Positions 36,529-46,762 are shown, counted from the stretch's first letter. The stretch: 64,000 bases of DNA from DAOMOD01 sp035444205 (GCA_035444205.1 DAOMOD010000001.1:5378-69377); one strand, 5' to 3'. Numbers and translations: made by a program. The notes: generated by a model not told the origin, from the letters alone.

Positions 36529-37089
36529 TTACCGCGGGATGACGGCGACACCGATCAGGTACGGGTGCAGGAAAACGAATGCGACGAAAGCCACCACACC
36601 GGCGGCCACCACCATCAGGTCGCGCTTCAGCGGATAGCGCTCCTCCTGCTTCTTCGCCCCGCGGGCATTCGCCGAGACCATGGCCAGCAGGCTGTACGCG
36701 GCGATGCCGCCGAACAGCACGAGCGACTTGAGGTCGCCGCGCACCAGCAGGTGACCGAGCGCCCACAGCACCGCGCCCCACAGCATGGGATGGCGGGTGA
36801 AGCGCTTGATGTTGCCCTTCATGTGCGCCGCCGGCAGCAGGATGAAGGCGGCCAGCAGCAGCGGGTAGGTGAGGTGCCGGCCCCAGGTCGGCGGCACGTA
36901 CACGCCCTGATACTCGGCGCGGCCCCAGCCGATGACCACCAGCACCAGTCCAGCCAGCGCCAGCAGCGAATACAGGCCGCGATAGCCGTTGCGGCCCAGC
37001 CTGGACAGCGCCGCCTTGCGCAGCGGCGGAAACCAGGGCACCAGATGGATGCCGATGAAAAGGACCAGGCCGGCGATCAGCAGGTACAT
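36529..37089 (-). CDS. NnrU family membrane protein
   Basis: 186 residues from ATG at 37089, with five or six transmembrane segments. The NnrU signature is visible: FIGIHLVPWFPPLR, RGLYSLLALAGLVLVVIGWG, and the RHPMLWGAVLWALGHLL motif with its conserved His-Pro and Gly-His. Family members are linked to denitrification or to carotenoid/isomerase-like membrane enzymes (the MddA/NnrU group); the role here is unknown as no nitrogen-oxide genes are nearby. Confidence 0.9.
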   Translation of the reverse strand: MYLLIAGLVLFIGIHLVPWFPPLRKAALSRLGRNGYRGLYSLLALAGLVLVVIGWGRAEYQGVYVPPTWGRHLTYPLLLAAFILLPAAHMKGNIKRFTRHPMLWGAVLWALGHLLVRGDLKSLVLFGGIAAYSLLAMVSANARGAKKQEERYPLKRDLMVVAAGVVAFVAFVFLHPYLIGVAVIPR

Positions 37090-37208
37090 GGCGAGACTCC
37101 AGGCGGGAACGGAAAGGCAAGGCGCCCAAGTGTAGCGCGGCCGCCTTACGCCGCAGTGCAGCATGGTATCCTTGGACGGTTTTTTCGCCCGCTCCGAAGG
37201 ACTTTCGC

Positions 37209-38408
37209 ATGCCCCAGCTCGCCGCCCGTGTCGGTCGCGCCAAGCCCAGCGCGATCATGGTCATTGCCGAGAAGGCAAAGCGCATGAAGGCCGAGGGTCA
37301 GGACATCATCAGTTTCTCGATCGGCGTGCCCGGATTCCTGCCTGGCCAGCACGTCTACCAGGCGGTGCGCGACGCGCTCGGCAGCGATTCCGGCAGCTAC
37401 GGTTCCAACCGCGGCCGCGATGATCTGCTGGACGCCTTTCTCGCCCACCTCAACGCGCTCGGTCTGCATGGATACACGCGCAGGCAATGCGCGGTGGCCA
37501 TCGGCGCCAAGCACATGCTCTACAACCTGCTGGAGGCGATGCTGGACGAGGGCGACGAGATCGCCTTCGCCACGCCGTACTGGACCAGCTATCTCGATAT
37601 CGCCGAGATCCTCGGCGCGAAGATCCGCCTGCTGCCGTGTCCGCCGGAGCAGGACTACAAGATCCTGCCTGCGCAGCTGGAGGAGGCGCTTGCCGCGAAG
37701 CCGCGGGTATTCCTGTTCAACAACCCGAACAATCCCACCGGCATGGTCTACACCCGTGAGGAGATCGCCGCACTGGCCGAGGTCATTGCGCGTCACCCCG
37801 ACACCTGGGTGATCACCGACGACATCTACAACACGATGGTGTTCGACGACGTCGGCTACCACAACTTCGTGCATGTGAAGCCGCAACTGCGCGATCGGGT
37901 GGTGTTCGTCGATTCGCTGTCGAAGACCTATGGCATGCCCGGCTGGCGCGTCGGCCTGATGGCCGGCCCCGAGGCGGTGGCCAATGCCGTGGTGACACTG
38001 AACTCGAACCACATCACCAACATCCCCGAGATCGTCACCGCCGCCGCGGTGGCCGCATTGAGCGGACCGCAGGACATTCCGCAGGCCAAGTGCAAGGAAT
38101 TCCAGGCCAAGCGTGACATGGTATGCGCCGCGCTGCTGGCGATTCCCGGTGTGGTCTGCCCACGTCCGCAGGGCGCCTTCTATGTGTTCCCCGACATTTC
38201 CTGCTCCTTCGGCAGGACCCACAAGGGCCGTGTCATCGCAAACGACATGGACTTCTGCGCCGCGCTGCTGGAAACCAAGGGCGTCGCCTGCGTGCCCGGT
38301 TCTGCCTTCGGCGAAGCACGTGCCATGCGTATCAGTTACACAGTCGGCCCGGAAGCGCTGGACGAAGGACTGAAGCGCATCCAGGCGTTCTTTGAAGAAC
38401 TGACCTGA
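37209..38408 (+). CDS. Class I pyridoxal-phosphate aminotransferase (aspartate/aromatic type)
   Basis: 399 residues. The PLP-binding lysine is Lys239 in SLSKTYGMPGWRVG; NNPNNPTGMVY, ITDDIYNTMV and the C-terminal Arg in AMRISYT (carboxylate binding) fit the aspartate-aminotransferase subgroup I-gamma. It probably transfers amino groups between dicarboxylic or aromatic amino acids and 2-oxoglutarate; the exact substrate needs more than motifs. It precedes mdh, so oxaloacetate may link the two. Confidence 0.93.
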   Translation: MPQLAARVGRAKPSAIMVIAEKAKRMKAEGQDIISFSIGVPGFLPGQHVYQAVRDALGSDSGSYGSNRGRDDLLDAFLAHLNALGLHGYTRRQCAVAIGAKHMLYNLLEAMLDEGDEIAFATPYWTSYLDIAEILGAKIRLLPCPPEQDYKILPAQLEEALAAKPRVFLFNNPNNPTGMVYTREEIAALAEVIARHPDTWVITDDIYNTMVFDDVGYHNFVHVKPQLRDRVVFVDSLSKTYGMPGWRVGLMAGPEAVANAVVTLNSNHITNIPEIVTAAAVAALSGPQDIPQAKCKEFQAKRDMVCAALLAIPGVVCPRPQGAFYVFPDISCSFGRTHKGRVIANDMDFCAALLETKGVACVPGSAFGEARAMRISYTVGPEALDEGLKRIQAFFEELT

Positions 38409-38476
38409 AGGTCGGCGGTCGGTGCTTCCCAGGAAACGGTTCGACCACGATTGATCTCATTCGAGGAAAGGCTCCC

Positions 38477-39456
<980 letters not shown>

Positions 39457-39460
<4 letters not shown>

Positions 39461-40056
39461 GCGGACTGTCCTCGATCGCGGTGTTCTGCGGCGCCAAGCC
39501 CGGTGCCCACGAGATCCATCGCGAGGCCATGCGAACGCTGGGACGGGTCATCGCCGAGAGCGGCCGCACGCTGGTGTTCGGCGGCGGCCGCGTCGGCCTG
39601 ATGGGGGTCGTCGCCGACGCCGCGCTGGCGGCTGGCGGACGCGCCATCGGCGTGATCCCGCGCAGCATGGTCGAGCGCGAACTGGCGCATACCGGACTGA
39701 CTGAACTGCACGTGGTCGAATCCATGCACGCGCGCAAGGCGATGATGGCCGAGATGTCCGATGCCTTCGTCGCCTGTCCGGGCGGTTTCGGCACGCTCGA
39801 CGAAGTGTTCGAGGCGCTGACCTGGACGCAGATCGGCCTGCAACGCAAGCCCTCCGGCTTTCTCGACGTCGAAGGCTTCTTCTCGCTGCTCGGCCAGCAG
39901 TTGGACGCCATGCGCGACGCCGGTTTCATCGAGCCCGCACATCGCGCCATGGTCTGTTTCGAGGCCGACCCGGCGCGGCTGATCGAACGCCTGTCCACCC
40001 TGGAACTGCCACCGGTACGCAAGGAAATGGCAGGACCGATCTCGGTGCAAGGATGA
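39457..40056 (+). CDS. LOG family (TIGR00730) phosphoribohydrolase
   Basis: 199 residues, starting with a TTG at 39457 that overlaps the mdh stop as TTGA. Signatures of the LOG/YvdD family are GGGRVGLMG and PGGFGTLDEVFEALTW, the nucleotide-binding site. Family members cleave cytokinin- or AMP-type nucleotides to free the base; in bacteria this is usually a nucleotide 5'-monophosphate nucleosidase. Translationally coupled to mdh. Confidence 0.9.
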
Positions 40057-40114
40057 GCGCCCGGCCGGGCCGAAGCCGCAGCCGGCCCCAGGTGTATTCG
40101 GTTCCGTAGCAGCC

Positions 40115-40471
40115 ATGGTGGAATGCGCATATACCTGCCTGTGGGAGTACGAAGTCTCCGAGGAATGGGTCGAGGTCTTTGAACGGCAGTATGGTCCGGC
40201 GGGTGAGTGGGCACGGTTGTTTCGTCTCTCTCCCGACTACATCGAGACCTTGCTGCTCAAGGACCGAGCCGTTTCCGGCCGCTACCTCACCGTGGATCGC
40301 TGGCGCAGCGAGGAGGCATATCGTGCGTTCAAGTCCGCCTACGCAGTGCAGTACGCGAAGCTGGACAGCGAGTGTGAGCGGTTGACTTCAGCAGAGCGGT
40401 CGCTGGGAGCGTTCAGCGAGTTGTCGTCAGGTCATTCGTTCAGGCCGAACCATCTTCGCGGATCCGCCTGA
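40115..40471 (+). CDS. Antibiotic-biosynthesis-monooxygenase-like (dimeric alpha/beta barrel) protein
   Basis: 118 residues. An N-terminal beta strand (ECAYTCLWEYEV) then a helix (WVEVFERQYGPAGEWARLF) then a strand (YIETLLLKDRA) and a closing helix with a DRWRSEEAYRAF motif resemble the dimeric alpha/beta-barrel ABM fold. Enzymatic function is not predictable. It stands alone; 40472-40608 has no visible feature. Confidence 0.7.
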   Translation: MVECAYTCLWEYEVSEEWVEVFERQYGPAGEWARLFRLSPDYIETLLLKDRAVSGRYLTVDRWRSEEAYRAFKSAYAVQYAKLDSECERLTSAERSLGAFSELSSGHSFRPNHLRGSA

Positions 40472-40608
40472 GGAGCTCCGAACCGGCCTTGCCTGAACCG
40501 GACTTGTCCCTGCGCTGAACGAGCGTCTCTGCGCAGCGACAACCTGACTGGAGACGGGATCGCACGCACGTATACTCGCCCGGCCCAGCGATTTCAAAGG
40601 AGTGCCCG

Positions 40609-41592
40609 ATGAGTCTGATTCATGCTCTCTCAACCCTCGCCCTGATCGCGGCCGGACAGCCTGCCGATACGCCGGCGCCGGTGAATCCCGCCGCCTCGAT
40701 CAGCGTCGCCCTGGGCGCCGAGCTGCTTCCCGGTTCGAGTCCGTGGGAATCTCGCGGCCTTCGCGTCGAACGTAGCGAATCGTCGGACTTGCAAACGGAC
40801 CGGAGGCGACTTCTCGATGTCCTTTCCGGCTGCTTGGGGGATGCCGGCTGCATCCGTCAGCGCGGTGTCTTCCTGAGGGCGCTTGAGTATCTTCCGGAAT
40901 CACGTGCAGGAGTCGGTCCGGGCGATCGGCCAGGCCCAACGCGCTGGTTGTCGGTCGGCAGTGTGTACCGGGTCGGCGACAGGCGGATGCAGCATGAGCT
41001 GGAAGCATCGGTGGGTGTGGCTGGCGCGGCATGGCTGGGTGCTCCATGGCGACACGGGCCGGTAGCCAGCCTGGCGCGGGGCGGTATCCACGGTAGGCCC
41101 AGCGCGGCGCTCGCCTATCACGGCATGTGGAACCTTCAGTCGCTCGAACAGAGAGGCACAGTGTCCGACAATCGCTGGTTCACGCTCGGGCAAACCGTGC
41201 GGGTCGAGGCCGGCAACCTGTGGACGCATGGGGCCGTCGGCGTCATGGCGCGACTGGGCTACAACATCCAGGATCCCTTGCCCACCAGTGCACACCGCTC
41301 GCTCTACGGCACGGCCGATTCGTTCCAGGACGGCGGCTTCGAAGCCTTCATCTTCGCGGCCGCAGAGCGGCAGTACATGGGCCGCAACCGCCTCATGGCC
41401 GCGCACTTGCCGGATTCGTCGGCGCTGGATCGTCAGGGTTCGCGACTTGAAACCCGCATCGGAGCGCATCTGGGATTCCCGCAGTTTTCGGCGACCTACA
41501 CCTCGGTGACTCGCTCGAATCCGCGGTCCAGCATGGGCGGCGCCGAGGAGGACCACGATACCCTGACCATCGCTTTCCGGCCGAGGCGCTGA
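40609..41592 (+). CDS. LpxR-like outer-membrane protein with diverged N-terminus
   Basis: 327 residues with a short signal-like N-terminus. The C-terminal half has the beta-barrel layout and order of motifs of the LpxR (DUF2219) lipid A deacylase family: ALAYHGMWNLQSL, LWTHGAVGVMARLGYN, the SFQDGGFEAFIFAAAERQYMG strand and FSATYTSVTRSNP, ending in alternating residues. The N-terminal third does not show the conserved LpxR start (the ENDSF...TNG region that holds part of the active site); SPWESRGLRVERSE is in its place. It may be a diverged or inactive relative. Assignment is moderate. Confidence 0.55.
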   Translation: MSLIHALSTLALIAAGQPADTPAPVNPAASISVALGAELLPGSSPWESRGLRVERSESSDLQTDRRRLLDVLSGCLGDAGCIRQRGVFLRALEYLPESRAGVGPGDRPGPTRWLSVGSVYRVGDRRMQHELEASVGVAGAAWLGAPWRHGPVASLARGGIHGRPSAALAYHGMWNLQSLEQRGTVSDNRWFTLGQTVRVEAGNLWTHGAVGVMARLGYNIQDPLPTSAHRSLYGTADSFQDGGFEAFIFAAAERQYMGRNRLMAAHLPDSSALDRQGSRLETRIGAHLGFPQFSATYTSVTRSNPRSSMGGAEEDHDTLTIAFRPRR

Positions 41593-41623
41593 GTGCAGGG
41601 TTGCCTTGGCGGGATCGGCTGCA

Positions 41624-41647
41624 CCCCGGCCCCTTGACGGGCCGGGG
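41624..41647. terminator. GC-rich palindrome, probable bidirectional terminator
   Basis: CCCCGGCCC (41624-41632) and its perfect complement GGGCCGGGG (41639-41647) with a 6-base loop, placed between the convergent ends of the LpxR-like and DGFE-lipoprotein genes. No T run follows. Confidence 0.65.
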
Positions 41648-41675
41648 TGACCGATGAAGAGCCTGCTGTTCCGGT

Positions 41676-44303
41676 CTATTCGAATCCGTCGGCAAACACG
41701 TAGGGGATCACGACCCTGGCCGAGTCACTGGAAGCAGCGAAGCCCGTCGGCCGCCAGAGAATCGCCATGCCGTCGCTCAGCGCGGCGGAGTTGAACGAGA
41801 ACTGCACGGCGGTCGTGTCGTTCTTGTTCAATCCCACGGTGGCCGATGCGCCACCGTTGAGCGCCGGGTCGCCGAAGTCCACGTCGGCGTACTGGAACAG
41901 GATTTCGCCCGATCCCTCGAACAGGAGGGCCTGGAAAGTCACGTGTTCGGAAATGATCGAGCCGGGAAAGTGCGGTCGTTCATGCCATTGCACGACGAAC
42001 ACGCGGTCAGGTGCGGTACCCAGGGTCTGGTGGTAGACGTTGCCGGTTTCTTCATCCAGGTCGTCCCAGAAGGGGAAGATCGTCAGTGGATGGGCTGCGT
42101 TGGGAAGGGCCGTATTGGTGAAGGCGACATCCCCTGTGGTGGTGGCGAAAAGAATGCCGCCGTTGTTGCCGATCCGCACCAGATTCGACGTCGTTCCGTA
42201 GAACGTGAAGGTGAACGGCATGGTGACGTTGGCTTCGCCGTCGTCGGTCAGGTTGAGGGGCGTGCCGGTTGCGCTGATGTCGATGAAGTCGTAGGGCACC
42301 GAAGGGTCGAAGGTGTAGGACATGTCCGCGTTGAAGGCGGTCCAGGTCGCCGTGTTGAGGATGGTCGTGGCTGCAACCGTCGCAGCGGTGGTGAAGACCG
42401 CCATGCCGGGATCGAGCGAGAACGGGAAGTCCGATACCAGCGCGCCCAACGCAGTATCCGCCAGACTGTGCATGTTCAAGGTGACAGGGCCGGTGTTCTC
42501 GACGAGGTAGCAGAACGTTACGTTGGTGCCGGCGTCGACCTCGACGACGTCGGTTGAGGCGCAGACTCCGTCCTCGGTGCCGACCGTCGTGGTCAGGACG
42601 ATCTCCGGGACGGCGACGAAGCAATCGGGGAAAGTGAAGGAACCGATGTAGTTGCCCCAGCGCCCGCTGGGATTGCCGGTAATCTTGCTGTACTCACCCA
42701 GATACCAGAAGGTCAGACCGTCGGGGTCGATGGTCATGCCGCTGTAGTCGCCCCACCGGCGCGGCGCGCCGTCGAAGGCGACATAGTTGATCTCGCCTGC
42801 CTTCACCTCGACTTCGGCCTGCAAGGTTCCCAGGGGATCGCCGCTCTCCCGGCCGCTGACCCAGACCGAAGGGAACATGCTGGCGCTCGACTTGGTGTAG
42901 CCCACGGCCATGTCGCCGCAGTGATTGGCGGCGACGTCGGGGAAGAACCGGTGATCGCCGTTGCTGGCAAACACGCCGGCCTGGACCAGGGTGGCGGAAT
43001 CCAGGTCGATCTCCGCCCATTGGACGCAGTTGGTCGTGCCGCCACCCGGATTGCAGGACACGGTCATGGCGGTCCAGCCGCGCCCGTTGCGGTACTCGAA
43101 ATCCAGCACCCGGAAGTCGTTGGCCTGGATGGTGCCGCCGCCGGATTGCGTCACGTTCACCGGAAAACCTACGGTACCGCCATGGAAGGCCGGCAGATTG
43201 AGTACGTTCAGGGTGACGAAGGTGTTGGCGCCGAACGGGTCGGTCCAGGCATGCAGCGCGACCGTCTGACCGTTGAAGTTGCGGTCGGTAAGGATGTAGT
43301 GGGGACCGCTGGTCGGCCACGTACCCTGAAGGAAACCATGCAGGTTGATGGGCTGGGGCGTGCTGTCGCCGCCGGTGCTGCGTGTGACCATGGTGGCCGG
43401 CGCGCCTGCATACATGGCCACCTTGTCGAACGCCCAGACGCGCGCCTCCACGAAGCCCGGATTGAACATGTTGGCGCCCATGTAGATGGCGTCGCGGCCG
43501 ATGCCGGCATGCGGATAGTCGAAGAACGCCCCGCCGACGTTGGTCGGGAACTGGTAGAGGTGCCAGGCGCCCAGTGGATCGCCGGTCGCCGACACGCCCA
43601 CGCAATACGCGTTGCCGGCGCCGTCGGCGGCGATCATGTAGCGGTCGGCTTCCTCGTCATACAGCACGTTGGGATCGAACGGTCCACCCGCGGTGCAGCT
43701 GGATCCGCCGAGCGCCGAAAAGAAGGATGACAACGTAATCGGCCCGACGAGGCTGGTGCCGGACTTGTCGTAGATCTCGAAGGCCACGTTGACCACAGCG
43801 ATGACGTGGCTGAGACCGACGGCCAACTCCGGATCGGGCGGCACATTGCCACCACCGCCGCAGCAGTCGTTGAAGTCCAGGCTGTCGAAGCTTGCGCCCG
43901 CGACCGGTGCACGCAGGCCAGGACCGCTTTGCATCTGATGGACGTTGGGATCGTCCGCGAACCGCATGGCCGCTTCCTGCAGCTCGGCCATCCTTTCCGC
44001 GCTGAGCAGACGCTTCTTCCGCTCCAGGGTGATTTCGCCGCGCAGGAAGCGGTCGAGCTGGCTGTCGCCGGGGTACTCGCGCGCGGGGATGTCGGCCAGT
44101 TCGATGGTGACCGGTGCAACGAAGTCGACGCCGATCGTGTCGTCCCGCCCGGTCGGGGAACCCATGCCGGATGGCGACGCCATCGACGGCACGGCTGCCT
44201 TGTCCGTGGAGGAATCCGGTCGCACCTGCGACCTGTCCATCCAACAACCTCCCGAAATACACGACGCCAAAACGCCAACCAGTGCAATGCCGACGCGTTT
44301 CAT
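41676..44303 (-). CDS. Large secreted lipoprotein with DGFE C-terminus
   Basis: 875 residues from ATG at 44303. The N-terminus MKRVGIALVGVLASCISGGC is a signal with a possible lipobox SGGC. A long region with a beta-propeller look (repeated DPNVLYDEEADRYMIAA, GRDAIYMGANMF, WAEIDLDSATL, RRWGDYSGMTID) is followed near residue 600 by a domain with a VENTGPVTLNMHSLAD segment, then a TFYGTTSNLVRIGNNGGILF domain. It ends in VIPYVFADGFE. The GFE tail is common in secreted Xanthomonadales proteins. Function unknown; probably exported to the cell surface. Confidence 0.85.
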   Translation of the reverse strand: MKRVGIALVGVLASCISGGCWMDRSQVRPDSSTDKAAVPSMASPSGMGSPTGRDDTIGVDFVAPVTIELADIPAREYPGDSQLDRFLRGEITLERKKRLLSAERMAELQEAAMRFADDPNVHQMQSGPGLRAPVAGASFDSLDFNDCCGGGGNVPPDPELAVGLSHVIAVVNVAFEIYDKSGTSLVGPITLSSFFSALGGSSCTAGGPFDPNVLYDEEADRYMIAADGAGNAYCVGVSATGDPLGAWHLYQFPTNVGGAFFDYPHAGIGRDAIYMGANMFNPGFVEARVWAFDKVAMYAGAPATMVTRSTGGDSTPQPINLHGFLQGTWPTSGPHYILTDRNFNGQTVALHAWTDPFGANTFVTLNVLNLPAFHGGTVGFPVNVTQSGGGTIQANDFRVLDFEYRNGRGWTAMTVSCNPGGGTTNCVQWAEIDLDSATLVQAGVFASNGDHRFFPDVAANHCGDMAVGYTKSSASMFPSVWVSGRESGDPLGTLQAEVEVKAGEINYVAFDGAPRRWGDYSGMTIDPDGLTFWYLGEYSKITGNPSGRWGNYIGSFTFPDCFVAVPEIVLTTTVGTEDGVCASTDVVEVDAGTNVTFCYLVENTGPVTLNMHSLADTALGALVSDFPFSLDPGMAVFTTAATVAATTILNTATWTAFNADMSYTFDPSVPYDFIDISATGTPLNLTDDGEANVTMPFTFTFYGTTSNLVRIGNNGGILFATTTGDVAFTNTALPNAAHPLTIFPFWDDLDEETGNVYHQTLGTAPDRVFVVQWHERPHFPGSIISEHVTFQALLFEGSGEILFQYADVDFGDPALNGGASATVGLNKNDTTAVQFSFNSAALSDGMAILWRPTGFAASSDSARVVIPYVFADGFE

Positions 44304-44536
44304 GTGTTTTCCTTTGCCCGGGAGGGTCGTTAAGTCATGGTTAAGTGCAAGCCCGTCCGGCAGCATACGCCTCGGTTTGTGAAATACAAGTGCGGGTGAC
44401 AGGGGCCGGGAAGTGCTCGAAACGGTGGCCTTCTCCTGCCTGACCTCGTCCCTGTTCTCGGTGTCCCTACGGGTGCCGTTCCGAGCGTCTGCCACGCATG
44501 CGCTAAAATCGTGCGTCTTTGTCCACGGGAATCGAG

Positions 44537-45424
44537 ATGACACAGCCCTCGCCCGGTGCCTGCTTCCGGGCCGCACTTGCCGCGGAGCGACCGCTGCAGG
44601 TGATCGGCGCCATCAACGCCAACCACGCGCTGCTGGCCATGCGCGCCGGCTACCGTGCCATCTACCTGTCCGGCGGCGGCGTGGCGGCCTGCTCCCTGGG
44701 CATGCCCGATCTCGGCATCAATACGCTGGACGACGTGCTCACCGACGTGCGCCGCATCACCGATGTCTGCGACCTGCCGCTGCTGGTCGACATCGATACC
44801 GGCTTCGGACCCAGTGCCTTCAATATTGCGCGCACGGTCAAGTCGCTGATCAAGTTCGGCGCCGCAGCCTGCCATATCGAGGACCAGGTGGGTGCCAAGC
44901 GCTGCGGTCATCGTCCAGGCAAGGAGATCGTCAGCAGCGAGGAGATGGCCGATCGCGTCAAGGCGGCGGCGGATGCCAGGACCGACCCCGAGTTCTTCCT
45001 GATCGCGCGCACCGATGCCATTGCCGTACATGGTGTCGACGCCGCCATCGAACGCGCCATCGCCTGTGTCGAGGCCGGCGCCGACGGCATTTTCGCCGAG
45101 GCGGCCTACGATCTCGACACCTACCGCCGCTTCGTCGACATGGTGAAGGTGCCGGTGCTGGCCAACATCACCGAGTTCGGCCAGACCCCGCTTTTCACTC
45201 GCGACGAACTGGCCTCCGTTGGCGTCGCCATCCAGCTCTTCCCTCTATCGGCCTTTCGTGCAATGAACAGGGCGGCCGAAGCGGTGTATACCTCGATTCG
45301 CCGCGACGGCCACCAGATGGCGGTGCTCGACACCATGCAGACCCGCGAGGAGCTGTATGAGCGGATCGGGTACCACGAGTATGAGCGGCATCTGGATGCG
45401 TTGTTTACGAAGGGCAGGGCCTAG
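44537..45424 (+). CDS. prpB: 2-methylisocitrate lyase PrpB
   Basis: 295 residues from ATG at 44537. The active-site motif GAKRCGHRPGKEI holds the catalytic cysteine, and YLSGGGVAACSLGMPD, DIDTGFG and ITEFGQTPLF are conserved in PrpB. It cleaves 2-methylisocitrate into pyruvate and succinate, in the methylcitrate route of propionate breakdown. Its stop TAG (45422-45424) is part of the GGGCCTA array, so the element begins inside the 3' end of the gene. Confidence 0.96.
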   Translation: MTQPSPGACFRAALAAERPLQVIGAINANHALLAMRAGYRAIYLSGGGVAACSLGMPDLGINTLDDVLTDVRRITDVCDLPLLVDIDTGFGPSAFNIARTVKSLIKFGAAACHIEDQVGAKRCGHRPGKEIVSSEEMADRVKAAADARTDPEFFLIARTDAIAVHGVDAAIERAIACVEAGADGIFAEAAYDLDTYRRFVDMVKVPVLANITEFGQTPLFTRDELASVGVAIQLFPLSAFRAMNRAAEAVYTSIRRDGHQMAVLDTMQTREELYERIGYHEYERHLDALFTKGRA

Positions 45425-45590
45425 GGCCTAGGTCTTGGGGCCAAGGGCCTAGGGCCTAGGGCCTAGGGGAAAAGCCCGCTAGTGCACCCCGCTGTCGCTG
45501 TCTGCCGACCTTGCGATGTACCGAGCCCCTTGGTTGAAAAAATAGCGCATCGAACTTGTCATCCCTAGGCCCTAGGCCCTAGGCCCTAGG
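45416..45590. repeat. Inverted GGGCCTA heptamer element between prpB and prpC (element C)
   Basis: Left array of GGGCCTA heptamers (45416-45470, overlapping the last codons and the stop of prpB), a 92-base spacer, then the complementary CCCTAGG array (45563-45590) ending about 20 bases before the prpC start. The spacer, read on the minus strand, starts with TGACAAG and TTCGATGCGC, and ends with GCGGGCTTTTCCC, as does element A. The two are homologous. Confidence 0.9.
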
Positions 45591-45610
45591 CTCTACTCAG
45601 GAGCATCGCC

Positions 45611-46762
45611 ATGACCGAACCCAGCAACCTCCCGAAGCCCAAGAAATCCGTCGCCCTCTCCGGCACGCCCGCAGGCAACACCGCCCTTTGCACCGTCGGG
45701 CGTACCGGCAACGATCTGTCCTACCGTGGCTATGACATCGCCGACCTGGCCAACCAGGCGTGTTTCGAGGAGGTGGCGCATCTGCTGGTGCACGGCACGC
45801 TGCCGAGCGCCGACCAGTTGCGTGCGTACAAGGTCAAGCTGAAGCGGCTGCGCGGCCTGCCTGCGATCGTGCAGGAGGCGCTTGAGCTGATTCCCGCGTC
45901 GGCGCACCCGATGGACGTGATGCGTACCGGTTGTTCGCTGCTGGGTACCGTACTGCCGGAGGCGCATGACCACAATGTGCAGGGCGCACGCGATATCGCC
46001 GACCGGCTGATGGCGAGCTTCGGCTCGATGCTGCTGTACTGGTGGCATTTCACGCGCAGCGCGCGTCGTATCGACGTGGAGACCGACGACGATTCCATCG
46101 CCGCGCATTTCCTCAACCTTCTGCATGGCGAACCGCCGAGTGAGAGCCATGCGCGTGCGCTGGACCAGTCGCTGATCCTCTACGCCGAGCACGAGTTCAA
46201 CGCCAGCACCTTCGCCGCGCGCGTGATCGCCGGTACCGGTTCGGACATGTTCTCCTGCATCAGCGGTGCCATCGGTGCGCTGCGCGGACCCAAGCATGGC
46301 GGCGCCAACGAAGTGGCGATGGAAATCATCGCCCGCTACGCATCGGCCGACGAGGCCGAGACCGACATCCGCGAGCGGGTAGGGCGCAAGGAAATCATCA
46401 TCGGATTCGGCCATCCGGTTTACACCATCGGTGACCCGCGCAATCCGATCATCAAGGAGATTTCGCGCAGGCTCTGTGCGGAGGGCGGCAATGAGACGCT
46501 GTTCAGGGTCTCCGAGCGCATCGAGACGCTGATGATGGACCTCAAGAAGATGTTCCCCAACCTGGATTGGTACAGCGCCTCCAGCTACCACATGATGGGC
46601 GTGCCTACGCCCATGTTCACGCCACTGTTCGTGATTTCACGGACGTCAGGCTGGTGCGCGCACGTGATCGAGCAGCGCATCGACGGCAAGATCATCCGCC
46701 CCAGCGCCCAATACATTGGCCCCGATGATCGCCAATTCGTCCCACTCGACAAGCGCGGCTGA
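45611..46762 (+). CDS. prpC: 2-methylcitrate synthase PrpC
   Basis: 383 residues from ATG at 45611, preceded by CAGGAGCATC. Citrate-synthase motifs are GPKHGGANEVAMEII, IGFGHPVYTIGDPR and the final RPSAQYIGP with the catalytic Asp/His set; the overall length and VALSGTPAGNTALCTVG N-terminus fit PrpC. It condenses propionyl-CoA with oxaloacetate. The last 47 bases are repeated downstream in a 115-bp tandem duplication. Confidence 0.96.
   Translation: MTEPSNLPKPKKSVALSGTPAGNTALCTVGRTGNDLSYRGYDIADLANQACFEEVAHLLVHGTLPSADQLRAYKVKLKRLRGLPAIVQEALELIPASAHPMDVMRTGCSLLGTVLPEAHDHNVQGARDIADRLMASFGSMLLYWWHFTRSARRIDVETDDDSIAAHFLNLLHGEPPSESHARALDQSLILYAEHEFNASTFAARVIAGTGSDMFSCISGAIGALRGPKHGGANEVAMEIIARYASADEAETDIRERVGRKEIIIGFGHPVYTIGDPRNPIIKEISRRLCAEGGNETLFRVSERIETLMMDLKKMFPNLDWYSASSYHMMGVPTPMFTPLFVISRTSGWCAHVIEQRIDGKIIRPSAQYIGPDDRQFVPLDKRG

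Noticed and set aside
45416..45590. Integron attC-like site
   Set aside because: There is no integrase, the core sites are missing, and the stem arms are simple tandem heptamers.
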